This document shows, one piece after another, positions 52,601-63,995 of a stretch of DNA of 64,000 bases. The DNA is from Congeria kusceri (Eukaryota > Mollusca > Bivalvia > Myida > Dreissenidae), in NCBI GenBank assembly GCA_027627225.1, contig CM051034.1, positions 5,127,858 through 5,191,857 on the forward strand, read 5' to 3'. The position numbers and the translations under genes are program-made. Position 1 is the first letter of the stretch. Every line of letters starts with the position of its first letter. The notes under the pieces were generated by a model that was given only the letters and a program-made list of their open reading frames with translations, was not told the origin of the DNA and ran no database searches.

Positions 52601-53224
52601 CGCAATTTTGAGGCCCCGGATGGTGTCCATGATAAAATTGAATTATCGTGTTTTAATATTATGTCTATGGGAGCAAGTGCAGCATAAAAATAACCATTAT
52701 TCATTAGCATTACATACAATAAAATGCGGAAAAAACTGCATATAAAGAGCGCAAATGTCACGCTACTCAAAACCCTAATTATTTGTCCCACATGCACACA
52801 GGGCCTACATTATATCAACACCGTATATTATACAAGAGACTTTATTATTAAACAATGCCACCACCACGTGCTTGTAAGTACTTTATGCGGTCATTAGACA
52901 AAACCCAGGCAACGTGTAATCTGCACAGCAGATACAAGCTTCATGGTTCTGAAAAAAAACGGAACGATTAACAAATTAATTAACAATACATTTAACAATA
53001 TCTTACATTTCTTTATATTTGCCTAACATTCACAAAGTAATATCGCTCATTTACCACTGAAACAAGGTAAAACAACTACGTACACGTAGTATACATATTT
53101 CGGACAGGTAAATATTCGGACAGGGTGCCGTATATAGTAGTATTTACAAAACGAATATCCGAATATATTCGAATACCTAAAACGAATATTCGAATATTGA
53201 TTTCAGTATTCGGTCCCATCCCTA
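49669..53224. mobile_element. hAT-type DNA transposon, 3,556 bp, degenerate
   Basis: Left terminus TAGGGATGGGACCGAATAC and right terminus GTATTCGGTCCCATCCCTA are perfect 19-base inverted repeats. They are flanked by identical 8-base direct repeats CTTTTTTC (49661-49668 and 53225-53232), the hAT signature. Subterminal regions at both ends are rich in CGAATATTCG words. No intact transposase remains. A remnant at 52857-52970 (+) reads MPPPRACKYFMRSLDKTQAT then CNL, like a BED zinc finger with a lost cysteine. A weaker one is on the minus strand near 50040-49980 (DYLKDNKQQCTPCANC). GCGCATGCGC lies at 52595. Confidence 0.85.
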
Positions 53225-53232
53225 CTTTTTTC

Positions 53233-53685
53233 TGTATGTTATATTTGTTTGAGATTATTACAGATGCTTTAGTTTGTGCAGCTAAGATATTATAAGAAAA
53301 ATGACATTTTTCAAAAATACGAAAATCTGTGAACAAGTGCCTTTAAAGGGGCAATGCCTACAAAATTGTGATATGACTGATAGTATTATCCAATATCAAT
53401 ATCAGTATTGTTTGAGCTTTGCAGAAAGTGTATTAATAATATTGATATTGGTATTGAAGTGAGGGAAAAAGTAATTTATGCATACTTGTAGATTCAATAA
53501 TAAATACATGTAAATACAATTAATAAACACATGTATTGAACTTCGAGTTTTCACAAATAAAAGTAAATGTGAAATAAAAATGAAGTATGCAAACAGCCTT
53601 TCATCGATGGATTCTATGATACCTTAAGAGGCATGATAGTATGTTGATACAACATTTTCTATAAAATACTTGAATGTGGTGCTTG
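53233..53685. other. Stretch without recognised gene
   Basis: AT-rich, with no feature recognised. Confidence 0.4.
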
Positions 53686-54290
53686 CTTTATGAAACAAGA
53701 GCACCGCCAAAGGGTGCTTCCGCTTGACAGCTGAACATCCAAAGATTAAGTGACGCCACTGGCTCGAAACACAATTATAATCAGTTATAAATAGCATGTC
53801 TGAATGCTGTTCTTGTGCACCTTAATGAAAACCTCAAGTTGTCAAAAAGAAAGGCCATTATTCAATCAAACTCTATTAAAGAGTTATTGTCCTACACACT
53901 CACCTCATCATGCTGAATAAGTATACCAAGTTTGAAACCAACTGCGCCGTCATGCTTGGTAAGGAGTCATGTGTTGACTTTGGTTATACCAAATGACAGT
54001 AGACAGCGCTTTAACCAACTGCGCCGTCATGCTTGGTAAGGAGTCATGTGTTTACTTTACTTTGGTTATACCAAATGCTCACAATTCTGACGTCACAATG
54101 TAAACCGGAAAAGGGCCAAACAAACACAACACATGTAATAAATTGGATTTTATCTCAGAATGCGTACACTCTTTTCCCATTATATATACCCTGTTTTAAC
54201 CGTCATTATATGCCAGTAATAATATCTTAATTTCAGAATTTTTTAAGACATTGCCCCCTTCACATAGTCCCTTTAAACTGTTTTAAACTA
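53686..54290. repeat. Dispersed repeat with internal duplication
   Basis: Begins ACAAGAGCACCGCCAAAGGG, a head I associate with bivalve dispersed repeats. A unit CAACTGCGCCGTCATGCTTGG...GGTTATACCAAATG occurs twice (about 53939-54076). The last part matches 40690-41000. Confidence 0.6.
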
Positions 54291-54950
54291 GTAAATATTG
54301 CTTAGATGTTAGTATTTTACCCTTTTGTAAAGAGAAATCATAGGATTTATCTTAAAAATTTGATCTGAAATGTTCACTTCAGTCCAAATTAAGTTTAGAT
54401 TTTCTTTATGAGCTTCGTCAAGACCAGACCAGAAAGGTCAATGCCAAGATATCCTCTATCATAAACGTGACACAGGTCAAAATATCGTGCGTAAATGGAA
54501 CGGGCGGATCCCTTCGAATAGACACAAGTCATGATACGAACGGATCAATATGATTGTGTTGTAGGGGTTCCACAGTATATGACTCAATATTTACTACAGA
54601 ACTGTAAAAACAAAGACACTCTTTATCTATTGTGCGGCGTGGCGGAATTAAATAACGCCCCCAACTAAACACGGCACGAACCGTCCAATCGACCATGCCT
54701 TGATAAGTATTTACCTGAAAATAGTCCAGGGTTCCCTAATTCCCTATTACATCATTGGTTGTGTTTTAGGGGTTCGGTATTAAGGTTATTTTTATCCACG
54801 GGATCACGCTAATAGCCATATTAATATTTTTGGTTCAGTGTAAAACACTGCTAACTTTCTACATTTTATTTACATAGTTACAACATAATTGCATTGATTC
54901 ATCGATATACTATATCACATCGCCTTATGTGCAAGAATTTCCCTCAATAA
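54291..54950. other. Stretch without recognised gene
   Basis: No exon, hairpin or repeat recognised. Confidence 0.4.
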
Positions 54951-54954
54951 AACC

Positions 54955-55685
54955 TACAAGCTTTGGTTTAAATACGATAGAAATTTATTATTCCATAATG
55001 GAAGAGAGATCAATAGACAAGAAATATGAAAATGAACCACGCATACACAGGTAAGATATAACTGCCCATTACTCATATAATCGCTACTCATATATTTAAA
55101 GAAAATTAAACCCATATCCACTGAGCTCCTGAAATTGTTTATGGTTAAAAAAGTGGAATTTTTTAAACTAAACACTGATCTTTGATAATCAAACACACAC
55201 ATACAAAGGTAAAATATAACATCCAATTACCTGATTTGCAAGTTTAAGAAACTTATACCCATATCCACAAAACTACACAGAAATTTTTTCACTTAAATTA
55301 TATTATTAAAAGCGAATGTTCAAGTAAAATTTGGTCTTTGATAATCAAAAACACGCATTCAATGGTAAACTATACATTACAATGACACTTATACACGTGA
55401 GTTGCACATTTAAAGAAACTTAGACCCATATCCACAAAACTACACAGGAACATTTTCACTTAAATTATATTATTAAAAGCGAATTTTTAAAGAAAAATTG
55501 GTATTTTCAAACGAAAAACACGCATTCAAAGGTAAAATAAAAATTCCAATTACTCATGCCGCATATACGTAAGTTGCAATTTTAAAGAAACTTGGACCTA
55601 ATTCTACATAGCTCTTACGAAAGTTTTCACTTAAATTTTATTATTAAAAGGGAAATTTTGAAGTAAAAAAAAACTTCGATAATTA
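54955..55685. repeat. Four divergent copies of a roughly 150-170 bp tandem repeat
   Basis: Units share AAAGAAACTTAGACCCATATCCAC, TTTTCACTTAAATTATATTATTAAAAGCGAA and AAACACGCATTCAAAGGTAAA. The CCATATCCAC-like block recurs near 55110, 55259, 55429 and 55597. Confidence 0.75.
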
Positions 55686-55689
55686 ATAT

Positions 55690-56570
55690 AATAAATTTAA
55701 AATAAGGTAAAATAAGCCGCAGCGATTGTTTCGTTACTTCATTACTAAATAAAAGAAACATGCGACATGTCTTGGAGTTTTCGGCTATACAGTCGAAAAT
55801 TATTTTCTCATTAAAAAATCTTCCCAATAATGAGTTAAACAGCAAGTGTTTATCTTATTTTGTTCCATTTCAAATCTCACTTTTTTTGTAATTAACATTA
55901 GCAGTATTTGGTTTTGTTATGCAACTATGTTGTCAGAATGTATATTCACTCTTTTAAAGAAATCGTCACCAATAGAATCGGATTCTGAATGTTTCAATCG
56001 TCATCATCGACTAACCTTTTCCAACGTTTTTCCTTGTCGTGCAGCTCATACTTACGATATATATGTTTTTGACTATAGAATTTCAAAATTTTTACAGTAG
56101 GGTCAAAAATACGGCCCAACGTATCCATATACTAAAATCCTGTTTCGTTTCATTTTGATTTGACTAATGTTCGCTGTAAAATTTGTCGATGCATTGTCAA
56201 CGAAGGATTTAAAGAAACAGGATTAGAACACTCAGAAATTGTTAGCATTTTTCAAAACCACATTTTAAAATGAATGACTATCAGGCCAAACAAAATAAAC
56301 TGTGTGTTTCGGTCAACGGTCTCAAAAAAGTGACGTAGGATAGGGATTGAGTTTTTATTTCAAGTTAGACTGAAGTCTAACCATAAAAACGAAACGAATC
56401 GCAAACACTTAACCGGCAATACTATTCATCCATGAAGGGATCCAGAATACTCAGTTAACAATATAAAACGCCCTTCCGGCATGGATTAATTAGTTAATCA
56501 CTATTAACTCTCTTAAAAATAAAAATCTAAAGAATTCAGATTTCACGCAAAACGATCGTCTCTAAAAACT
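55690..56570. other. Stretch without recognised gene
   Basis: No supported exon. It is followed at 56578-56610 by a G-rich run (GGGGTGGGGGTGGGGG) of the GGTCGGG-type dispersed repeat. Confidence 0.4.
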
Positions 56571-56827
56571 TAATGGTCGGGGTGGGGGTGGGGGTGGGGG
56601 GGGGGGCGCTAGGTAGGGTCGGGTTGCCCGAAACACAGAACTTTTTGGTTTTGGCCGAATTTGAATTAGGTGAAAGTATCAACCATTTTACGACCTGGAC
56701 TCAAGTTACGAAGTCACTTAGCATCTTTACGCACCTTTTTGAAACACTCAGACAACGACTTTCCTGTCTTCCTCAAAATATGTATTAATAGTTGAACCGA
56801 AAGTTTTGGCTAGACCCCTACTAGATA

Positions 56828-56835
56828 TATATAAA
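56828..56835 (+). promoter_or_regulatory. TATA box of gene C
   Basis: TATATAAA lies 155 bases upstream of the gene C start codon. An IRF-like AACCGAAA motif lies at 56795-56802. The extra distance compared with gene B is about the length of the TAA microsatellite in the leader. Confidence 0.6.
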
Positions 56836-56902
56836 TACATGGAACGTTACATTAAATAGCAACCAGAGTCCATCGAAACGACAAAGTTACTGGACTAATA
56901 CC

Positions 56903-56903
<1 letters not shown>

Positions 56904-56955
<52 letters not shown>
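56904..56955. repeat. (TAA)n microsatellite in the gene C 5' leader
   Basis: About 17 TAA triplets between the inferred transcription start and the ATG at 56983. Confidence 0.9.
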
Positions 56956-56957
<2 letters not shown>

Positions 56958-56982
56958 GTATCGAAAAGTATTCGATTTCAAT

Positions 56983-57247
56983 ATGACTATGTCTACAATA
57001 TTTGGTAAATATTACATATTGTGTATTTTTTCATATTTTTCTTTCTTTTATAAATGAATACGTGTATTTTATATATGTATGGACAACACTTTTATTGTTG
57101 TAAATAAAAGTAACATTGACAACACGGTATGCTTATTAATTTTTCTCTCGAGGCATCTTCGATGTAGGTATCTTTTATTATAGCGCTCGGGATTATACCA
57201 CATGTTTTGATGATGTTTTTAATTTTAATGTTAGTAGTGGTGGTAGT

Positions 57248-57306
<59 letters not shown>

Positions 57307-57347
57307 AAGCAGTAATAGTAGTAGTAGTAGTAGTAGCAGTAGTAGTA

Positions 57348-57380
<33 letters not shown>

Positions 57381-57381
57381 A

Positions 57382-57435
<54 letters not shown>

Positions 57436-60400
57436 AAGTAGTAGTAGTAGTAGTAGAAGTAGTAGTATTAGCAGCAGTAGTAGCAGCAGCAGCAGCAGTA
57501 GCAGTAATAGTACTAGTAGTAGTGGTAGTAGTAGTAGTAGTAGTAGTAGTACAAGTAGTATCAGTAGGAGAAGCAGAAGCAGCAGCAGCAGTAGTAGTAG
57601 TAGTTGTAATTATTATTATTTCTATTATTCTTATTATTAGTAGTAGTAATAGTAGTATAAGTAGTAGTAGTTGTTGTTGTTGTAGTAGTAGTAGTAGTAG
57701 TAGTAGTATTGTTAACGTTTTATCATTATTATAATTACTATCATGATCATTATTTCAGTCATCATCACGGCACTTTCGCTCACACATCTTAGCGCTTCGG
57801 TGCGCGTACACCGACGCCGACCCCGTCTGTTGCTCGACCCATGTGAGGGACCGGAAACGCCCCTGACCACTTCCGGTCAGTCGTGGATCCGGCACCTGGC
57901 CAGGCTCCAAGACGACGCGTCATACATCCGTCACCATATTGTAAGTAGCCTTTTCTGTAAGAAACATTTATTAAAGGGACAGTTCCACCAGGTAGTAGTT
58001 TTTCTCGAAAAATAACATATATGCATCAACAGTTTAAATTTGCGAAAGCAATGTGCTCTTTAAACCTTGAAATTTGCAAAATAAATGTATTTTAGAACAG
58101 GAAAAAATCAGTTTTAGAAGATTATTATCACAGTCAAAAACTGTCACACGTGATAACATTATTACAGGGATGTAAGTTTGATCCTGCAACATGCAAGATG
58201 CCACAATTTACGTCTTACAACGAGCAAGTTCCATCGATCAAGGTATGCTATGAGAATTGCATCATTAAAGAGGGACTGTAAGATTTTTTTACGAAAATCA
58301 AAACGTAAAACATCCCTTCATTCTAATAAAGTATATTTTATTTTAGAAATAATTTATCGATGTTTATGGGCCAATAAACAACGATTTTGAGTTCTGATGC
58401 GCGTGAATTAAACCACGAGGGCGTTAGCCCGAGTTGTTTAATACCCACACATCAGAACGACAAATAATTGTTTATTGGCCGATAAACAACGATAATGCGA
58501 AAATTATTTCGATTCTAACATTATTTGACATATAGTTTTGCAATTGTTATTTGAACTACTTTTTACTATGCTCCGCTCAGAATCGGGACTTCTTTTTTGC
58601 GTTGTTTATTTGGTAGTTTAACAATGATAATTTTGTTCCTTGTCTACAGAAAAATTAGCGAGTATCATGTTAGAATTATAAAATTAGAATAAATGTTAAG
58701 AATAACATATGTTCAGAAATGCGTATTGAAAGAGAGAAATTTAAAACTAAAACAATTTTTACTGCGCAGCAAAAAATAAAGCTCATGTATATTGCACCTA
58801 TCAATGTTTTCCACAGGGGGGGGGGAGGCGGCAGCGGCGGGCATATAGGGGACTTAAGACTGCAAGCAATTCCCGACAGGCTGGAATTTGACATGCCGAA
58901 TGATTCTGGGTCCCGGGGAAATAGACTTTGGTCGGAATTTAGATCCCGGTAATATGTGCCCCGGGCAATTTGATAGATATATAGGATCTCCCACTGAGGG
59001 GATTTAGACAAATATGCTTGGCTCTAGAGTGGGGAATTAGACCCCCCAAAAAAGCATTTGTCAAATTCCCCTAGGTCTGCCCGCCGCTCCCCCCCCCCCC
59101 CCCCCCCACCCCCTCTAGGGGAAAATATTGATAGGTGCATATACAGCGTCTCGACGAGACAGATCATTTGCTGTCGTAGGCGCAGTTCCAAACTCCTCGC
59201 AGCGGTTACCTCCCCTATCGGTTAACGGTAACCACTGCCATCACAAGTAGAATCATTCCAGATCTGGAAGGATTACGCGTTTGTAACTTTTACTTATTTA
59301 ATGCAACTCAGTGCAATTTTCTACATAATTGGACTTTTTATATATCGTTTGCCGTCAATTATGAAATCAGAAACAAGGAAATAACTAATTAAAACCATAA
59401 ATAATATCTAGAAGAGTTAAATCTATCATCATCACGTGGTTTGTTATGGCGGCAGGGATTTGATTAGAGCTATGCTCGGAACCAGTCAAATCTCTGCGCG
59501 GAGGTTGGAGCAGTTCTTATTTTCTAATTTAACACCGAATGTAACCGTTGCTGTCGGAAAAACGGGTCTGTATCGACAGAAAATATATATTTGTATTTTT
59601 TTCGATAAAGTAAATAGTTTTTGTCGATGTTGATGTTTTTATGCTATATAAAAAAGTTTTTTATTCGTCTGTAACGAAAAAGTACCCAAATAAATCTTAA
59701 AAATCAGACAGTCCTTCTTGAATGAAACAGTGACGTTGTTCTTCTAAACCATCAATAAATACTAATTCTACCACGGCACGCGGCTAGTGGTCCATAGATA
59801 AAGAAGGAGAATAACTGTGGGTTATTCTGCAACAAATTATGGGCGGAGCTTAATGTTTTGAAAATTTCCGGAAATTTGAAGAAATTGTTCCGTAGAATGC
59901 ACGCGCTTAAACGCGCGATAGCAAATTGTGACAAACAATTCATTTTTGCATTATGTAGCGCAGTTAACCCACATTTGTTCTACATATTTTAGACTGAAGT
60001 TCACAGAAACGTTTACGTTTTGTTAATATGACTTTAATTTGCCCTTTTTGGCATGATATTTTCACTGTATTATATCGATAAGCATGACGTCATTCGATCA
60101 ATGTTAATCAATAAAGCTGACGTCATTTTGAATTGTTATGATTTATTGACGTCAAAGAAACGCACGTGTCAATGCACTTCTCGGAAAATGGGCGGAGTAT
60201 AGATAAATATAGTTCTCATCCATAACCTTTAAAAATACGAATTTTATATAAGATCGTGTTAGATTCGAAATAATTGACGGGTAGCAGTTTGTTATTGCGT
60301 TAATAACCAACGGTTTGTCGTTCCGATGCTTGTTATCAAACCACTCGGGCTACCGCCCTCGTTGTTTAATCCATACGCATCGGAACTGCAAACCGTTGGT

Positions 60401-61078
60401 TATTACCGCAATAACCAACAGTTACCCGTCGATTATTTCTTAAATAAACATATAAAAAATTAACATGTATATATTATATGTGTATATATTATTGTAAAAC
60501 TTGCAAGGTTTGCTTTAATAAAGTCAACATTATGCGAAAATATAAATAAAGTACTGTACAAAATATATTTATTATATTCACAATGTCAACAACTTTAATA
60601 CATTTTAACAATTATTAGGGCGTTGTGGAAGACATTTTAACTAAATATGAGCAGAACAAAATAAATGCGATAAAACTGAAGGTTATATTGAAAAATGACG
60701 ATCATGTACACTTTTTCTAACGTCTTTCATAAACTGGCTGGTGTTATGTTCTTTCAGGCAAACTGTGCCGGCGAATTTCTGAAAAAGATAGTTTTCTTGC
60801 TGGGAGAATACAAGAACAAGTTTGAATTTCTCCGAAATAATATGCGGCTACTTCAAAGCGACGATTCTAAACTCGAAAGCTTGACTAACATGTTGCTGAA
60901 TGACATCGAATCCATTTTATATCTAAACGAGGCTAAACAAAATGGCGGACACCAAAGTGGCACTGTTTCGGACACCGTTTCGATAAGTGTTTCGGAATCG
61001 TACGAACGTTACGCGAACGCTCTGCGCAATTTTGATGCGTTTTTATCCAACGCTTTGTCTGTTCTGAGATTAGTGTAA
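56983..61078 (+). CDS. Gene C: secreted four-helix (cytokine-like) protein, 199 aa, four coding exons
   Basis: Coding exons are 56983-57004, 57759-57940, 58168-58242 and 60758-61078 (600 nt including stop). Donors are GTAAAT, GTAAGT and GTATGC; acceptors are TTTCAG, TTACAG and TTTCAG; phases are 1, 0, 0. Exon 1 is 22 nt, as in gene B. The joined start, MTMSTIFVIITALSL onward, is a signal peptide with cleavage near residue 21, followed by basic VRVHRRRPR. Predicted helix A is 47-68 (WIRHLARLQDDASYIRHHI), linker 69-93 with C70-K-F and C77-K-M-P, helix B 97-125, helix C 129-154, and helix D 171-198 (YANALRNFDAFLSNALSVL). Mature cysteines are 36, 70, 77 and 96. An in-frame ATG at 57743, just before exon 2, would also give a hydrophobic start, but the split-exon model matches genes A and B. 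Cytokine-like function is inferred from architecture only. Confidence 0.82.
57232..57722. repeat. (GTA)n/(AGC)n microsatellite in gene C intron 1
   Basis: About 490 bases of GTA triplets with AGC, AGA and TTG variants, ending about 36 bases before exon 2. The poly-Val open frame is an artefact. Confidence 0.96.
58347..58640. mobile_element. Nested-hairpin inverted-repeat element in gene C intron 3
   Basis: The core is 58347-58509: AAATAATTT...ATCGATGTTTATGGGCC and the inverse of GGCCGATAAACAACGATAATGCGAAAATTATTT at the right. Inner pairs GTTCTGATGCG and ACATCAGAAC flank GAGGGCGTTAGCCCGAG. The segment to about 58640 (CGCTCAGAATCGGGACTTCT..., TTTAACAATGATAATTTTGT) is shared with the copy in gene A. 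Confidence 0.8.
58787..59143. mobile_element. TIR element in gene C intron 3
   Basis: GTATATTGCACCTATCAATGTTTTCC at the left and GGAAAATATTGATAGGTGCATATAC at the right are inverted termini. Inside, G-runs at 58817-58826 face C-runs near 59091-59107, and GGCGGGCATATAGGGGA faces its inverse. Small open frames here are not genes. Confidence 0.75.
59144..60267. other. Rest of gene C intron 3, nothing recognised
   Basis: A small palindromic patch (CGGTTACC...GGTTAACGGTAACC) lies near 59203-59235. Several TGACGTCA-like words occur at 60080-60160. No extra exon is needed for the gene C model and none is recognised. Confidence 0.4.
60268..60438. mobile_element. Second-subfamily nested-hairpin MITE in gene C intron 3
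   Basis: AAATAATTGACGGGTAGCAG at the left and CAGTTACCCGTCGATTATTT at the right are inverted termini. Each end holds a hairpin (GTTATTGCGTTAATAAC). Inner CCGATGC and GCATCGG flank CTCGGGCTACCGCCCTCG, the same core as the 4639/16569/58347 family with different arms. Confidence 0.8.
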
Positions 61079-61118
61079 AATACATTGTACTAGTACTTTT
61101 GGTATAAATATGAACAAT

Positions 61119-61215
61119 ATGGAAACACCCTACGAGATTTTAATGCGTTCATATCCAACGGTTTATTTATACTTCGACTAGATAAAATAAATGTACAAGT
61201 GCTTTTGGCATAAAT
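61119..61215 (+). pseudogene. Tandem-duplicated remnant of the end of gene C exon 4
   Basis: Bases 61119-61215 repeat, in diverged form, the final part of exon 4 and the first bases of its 3' untranslated region (about 61014-61110). Translated in the matching frame, the copy keeps Y-x-N-x-LR-x-F-x-AF-x-SN-x-L-x-x-LRL, aligning with the last helix of gene C. It lies after the stop codon of gene C, so it is not translated in the model given here. Confidence 0.8.
61186..61191 (+). terminator. Possible poly(A) signal of gene C
   Basis: AATAAA lies 108 bases after the stop. Another is at 61487-61492. Which one is used cannot be told. Confidence 0.45.
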
Positions 61216-61276
61216 AAGTTATTAACATTTACATTAATGAACAATGTAATCAACGTTACATTAATTTCTAAAAACA

Positions 61277-61352
61277 GACTATTATTATTATTATTTTATT
61301 ATTATTATTATCATTATTATTACTATTATCATTATTACTATTATTATTTTAT
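61277..61352. repeat. (TTA)n microsatellite
   Basis: Imperfect ATT/ATC triplets downstream of gene C. Confidence 0.9.
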
Positions 61353-61499
61353 GTTTCTATACACTGTATTTGAAAAACCTTTCCGTTTGATAAAGTTATT
61401 ATTGCAAAGTAAAAATGCGGTTTTTACATTTTTGTCAAAAATATATAACATAGCTTTTTTCTAAGATTTCGGACACTATTTTATTCAATAAATATACTT

Positions 61500-62423
61500 T
61501 CTGTTGTATTTATCAAACAGTATATGTCATGGATAGCTTTATTTTTGTAAAAATGTCAGGCGTAAAGTATAACTGAATTGTATTTTTAATTAACATGCAA
61601 GAGGGTAAATTTGATTTTTGTATGCATGTGATTAATTTATGATATTCTATTCATTCCACATTTAATGTTTACATGTCATTTCGATGTAATATTTTTTACA
61701 TATTATACAGTCAATTTGTTGTACGTGTATATTTTACAATTACTGCCTATGATGTTTACGTATTTTTGAGTTTTTTTAATTGTAGGCTATATTTGTTCAA
61801 TTTTATCTCGGTGTTCTGTTTTATGTTACATTTGTACATGTGAACACACAGTTCGTTTCGACATATGTTGAAGTGATCTTTTTGTTTAATATTTATTGTA
61901 CTTTTACATACGAAGTATTGTCTCTTTTTGTATTTTTGTTCCTTGATTAAAATAATACAAATCTATACAGCTAACCGCGGAACAACAATAACCGGAAAAT
62001 CATGTTCCAAAATAGACCAAACGCGGGACAAAGTTGCAGTTGCACTACCTTTAATTTGTACTTTCCAGCTACGTAGATGTGTGTTTTTTTCTAAACTGTT
62101 TGAATCGTGACTTTGTGCTGTGGGAGAAACCGGTGTATACCCAGAGAAAACCATTATGGCCGGTACGGTGACCACTTGCCAAACTCGCATGCGCCGGACC
62201 CTGTGCCTCCGTATTCAGCAACCCATTTTTAGACTGTAGTCGTAAAAATAAAGAATATTATTGAAACCGTTTTATTATAAGAACGATATTAATTGAAATG
62301 AATAATCTTAATTTTTTCTCCAGCACAAATTTTAGTATACATCATCGACGTGTTACTGACTTACTGACATAAGCAACATTGGTATCCACCAGATTTGCGA
62401 GCGCATATGTGGGTTTATTTAGA
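61500..62423. other. Stretch without recognised gene
   Basis: AT-rich. GAGAAACCGGTGTATACCCAGAGAAAACC near 62124-62152 resembles part of a dispersed repeat. Nothing else is recognised. Confidence 0.4.
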
Positions 62424-62685
62424 CCAAGGCCTTTATCCACAAAGCTCCTTAGGGAAATTTTAAGTAAATTTCTTAAAATTATAAAATTCCTTAAGTCTCT
62501 GGCTGTATCATTTAAAGTTTACTTTGTGTTAAATTGTTTAATTCTGGTAAAGAATCAACAGATGCTTCTAATGGTACCATATGTAAATAAGAAAATAAAG
62601 ATTTTCACATGGAAAATGGTATTTGAAATTTTGACTTAAGTATAAATTAAGATTTACCTTAGGAGCTTTGTGGATATGGGCCCAA
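62424..62685. mobile_element. TIR MITE, CTCCTTAGGG family
   Basis: CCAAGGCCTTTATCCACAAAGCTCCTTAGGG at the left and ACCTTAGGAGCTTTGTGGATATGGGCCC at the right form inverted termini about 262 bases apart. Confidence 0.8.
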
Positions 62686-62733
62686 GTCAATTGTCTATTC
62701 TTAAGTCTAAGAATGAGTTGGTGAACATGGGAT

Positions 62734-63001
62734 CAGGGGCCATATCCACGAAGCTCCTAAGGAAAATCTTAACTTAAGTCATATTTAAGGGAAATATTCA
62801 AATTCAAAATTCCTTGTGAAAATCAATATTTTATACTTTAAATATAATAAAATAAGAAACATATATTGATTCCGTACAAGAGTAAAACAATTTAAGACAA
62901 AATAAACCTTAAATGAACTGGCCCACAGACTTGAGGAAGTTTATGATTTTAAGAAATTTACTTCGGTTTTCACTAAGGGACTTTGTGGATATGGGCCCTG
63001 G
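62734..63001. mobile_element. TIR MITE, CTCCTTAGGG family (second copy)
   Basis: CAGGGGCCATATCCACGAAGCTCCTAAGG at the left and CTAAGGGACTTTGTGGATATGGGCCCTGG at the right. Same family and size as the previous element, 49 bases away. Confidence 0.8.
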
Positions 63002-63187
63002 AACCGAAACCCGACTTCATACCTAAGGTGCAACCACAGGGATGGTCTCAGTTTTATACAATATACTATTATACTAGTACTAAAACTCCGCGAGTCGGAT
63101 GTGTCGCCTGACGGGGTATACCGGTAACTCAAGTACGATAAGAGCAATTATGCCGAAAACCAAACTTTAACTTCCTGTTCATCGTCG

Positions 63188-63995
63188 GATACTTATGGAA
63201 GCGTCCTAGTGCCACGGTCTATATTATGTTTGTATTACATTATCTCATAATTAGGAGACACTAAGTCCTAATTAGGAGTTACTATGTCCTAATTATGACA
63301 TAGTAAGTCCTAATTATGAGATAGTAAGTCTTAATTAGGAGAAAGTAAGTCCTAATTGGGAGATAGAATCTCATAATTAGGCGGTAGTTAGTCCTAATTA
63401 TGACATACTAACTCCTAATTAGGAGATATTAAGTCCTAATTAGGAGATACTAAGTCCTAATTACGAGATAATAAGTCCTAAATAGGACTTAATATCTCCT
63501 AATTAGGACTTAGTATCTCCTAATTAATAGATACTATAATAAGACTTAGTATCTCGTAATTAGGACTTAGTATCTCGTAATTAGGACTTACTTTCTCTTA
63601 ATTTAAGACTTACTATCTCCTAATTAGGAGATATTATCTCCTAATTAAGACTTTGTATCTCCTAATTAGGAGTTAGTATGTTCTAATTAGGACTTACTAT
63701 CTCCTAATTAGGAGATAATTTCTCCTAATAAGGACTTAATATCTCCTAATTATGACTTAATATCTCCTAATTAGGACTTAGAATCACCTAATTATGATAT
63801 GCTATCTCCCAATTATGACTTAATTTCTCCTAAATAGGAGTATCTCCTAATAAAGACTTAGTATCTCCTAATTATGACTAAGTATCTCCTAGTTAGGACT
63901 TTCTATCTCCTAATTAGGACTTAGAATCACCTAATTATGAGATAATGGAATACAAAAATAATATAGACCGTGGCACTAGAACGCATCCATAGATA
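63188..63995. mobile_element. Foldback element whose interior is a tandem array of TAATTA palindromes
   Basis: The left arm (GGATACTTATGGAAGCGTCC, then TAGTGCCACGGTCTATATTAT, then ATTACATTATCTCATAATTAGG) is matched in inverse by the right arm (CCTAATTATGAGATAATGGAATA, then ATAATATAGACCGTGGCACTA, then GAACGCATCCATAGATACC). Between the roughly 65-base arms, units of about 17-20 bases (AAGTCCTAATTAGGAGATAC and variants) repeat for about 700 bases with about two dozen TAATTA sites. Confidence 0.85.

Noticed and set aside
52857..52970. A working BED zinc-finger gene starting MPPPRACKYF
   Set aside because: A key cysteine is replaced, the frame stops after 38 codons, and it lies inside a decayed hAT element with no transposase downstream.
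57743..58015. Gene C starting at ATG 57743 without intron 1
   Set aside because: It is possible, since the frame is open and hydrophobic, but a strong TTTCAG acceptor lies inside it. Genes A and B require an upstream exon at the same place, and the 22-nt exon at 56983 matches gene B's exon 1 in length and donor.
60695..61078. Single-exon gene from ATG 60695
   Set aside because: The first 21 codons lie before a CTTTCAG acceptor, and the homology with gene B exon 4 begins exactly at the acceptor (GCA AAC versus GCA AGC).
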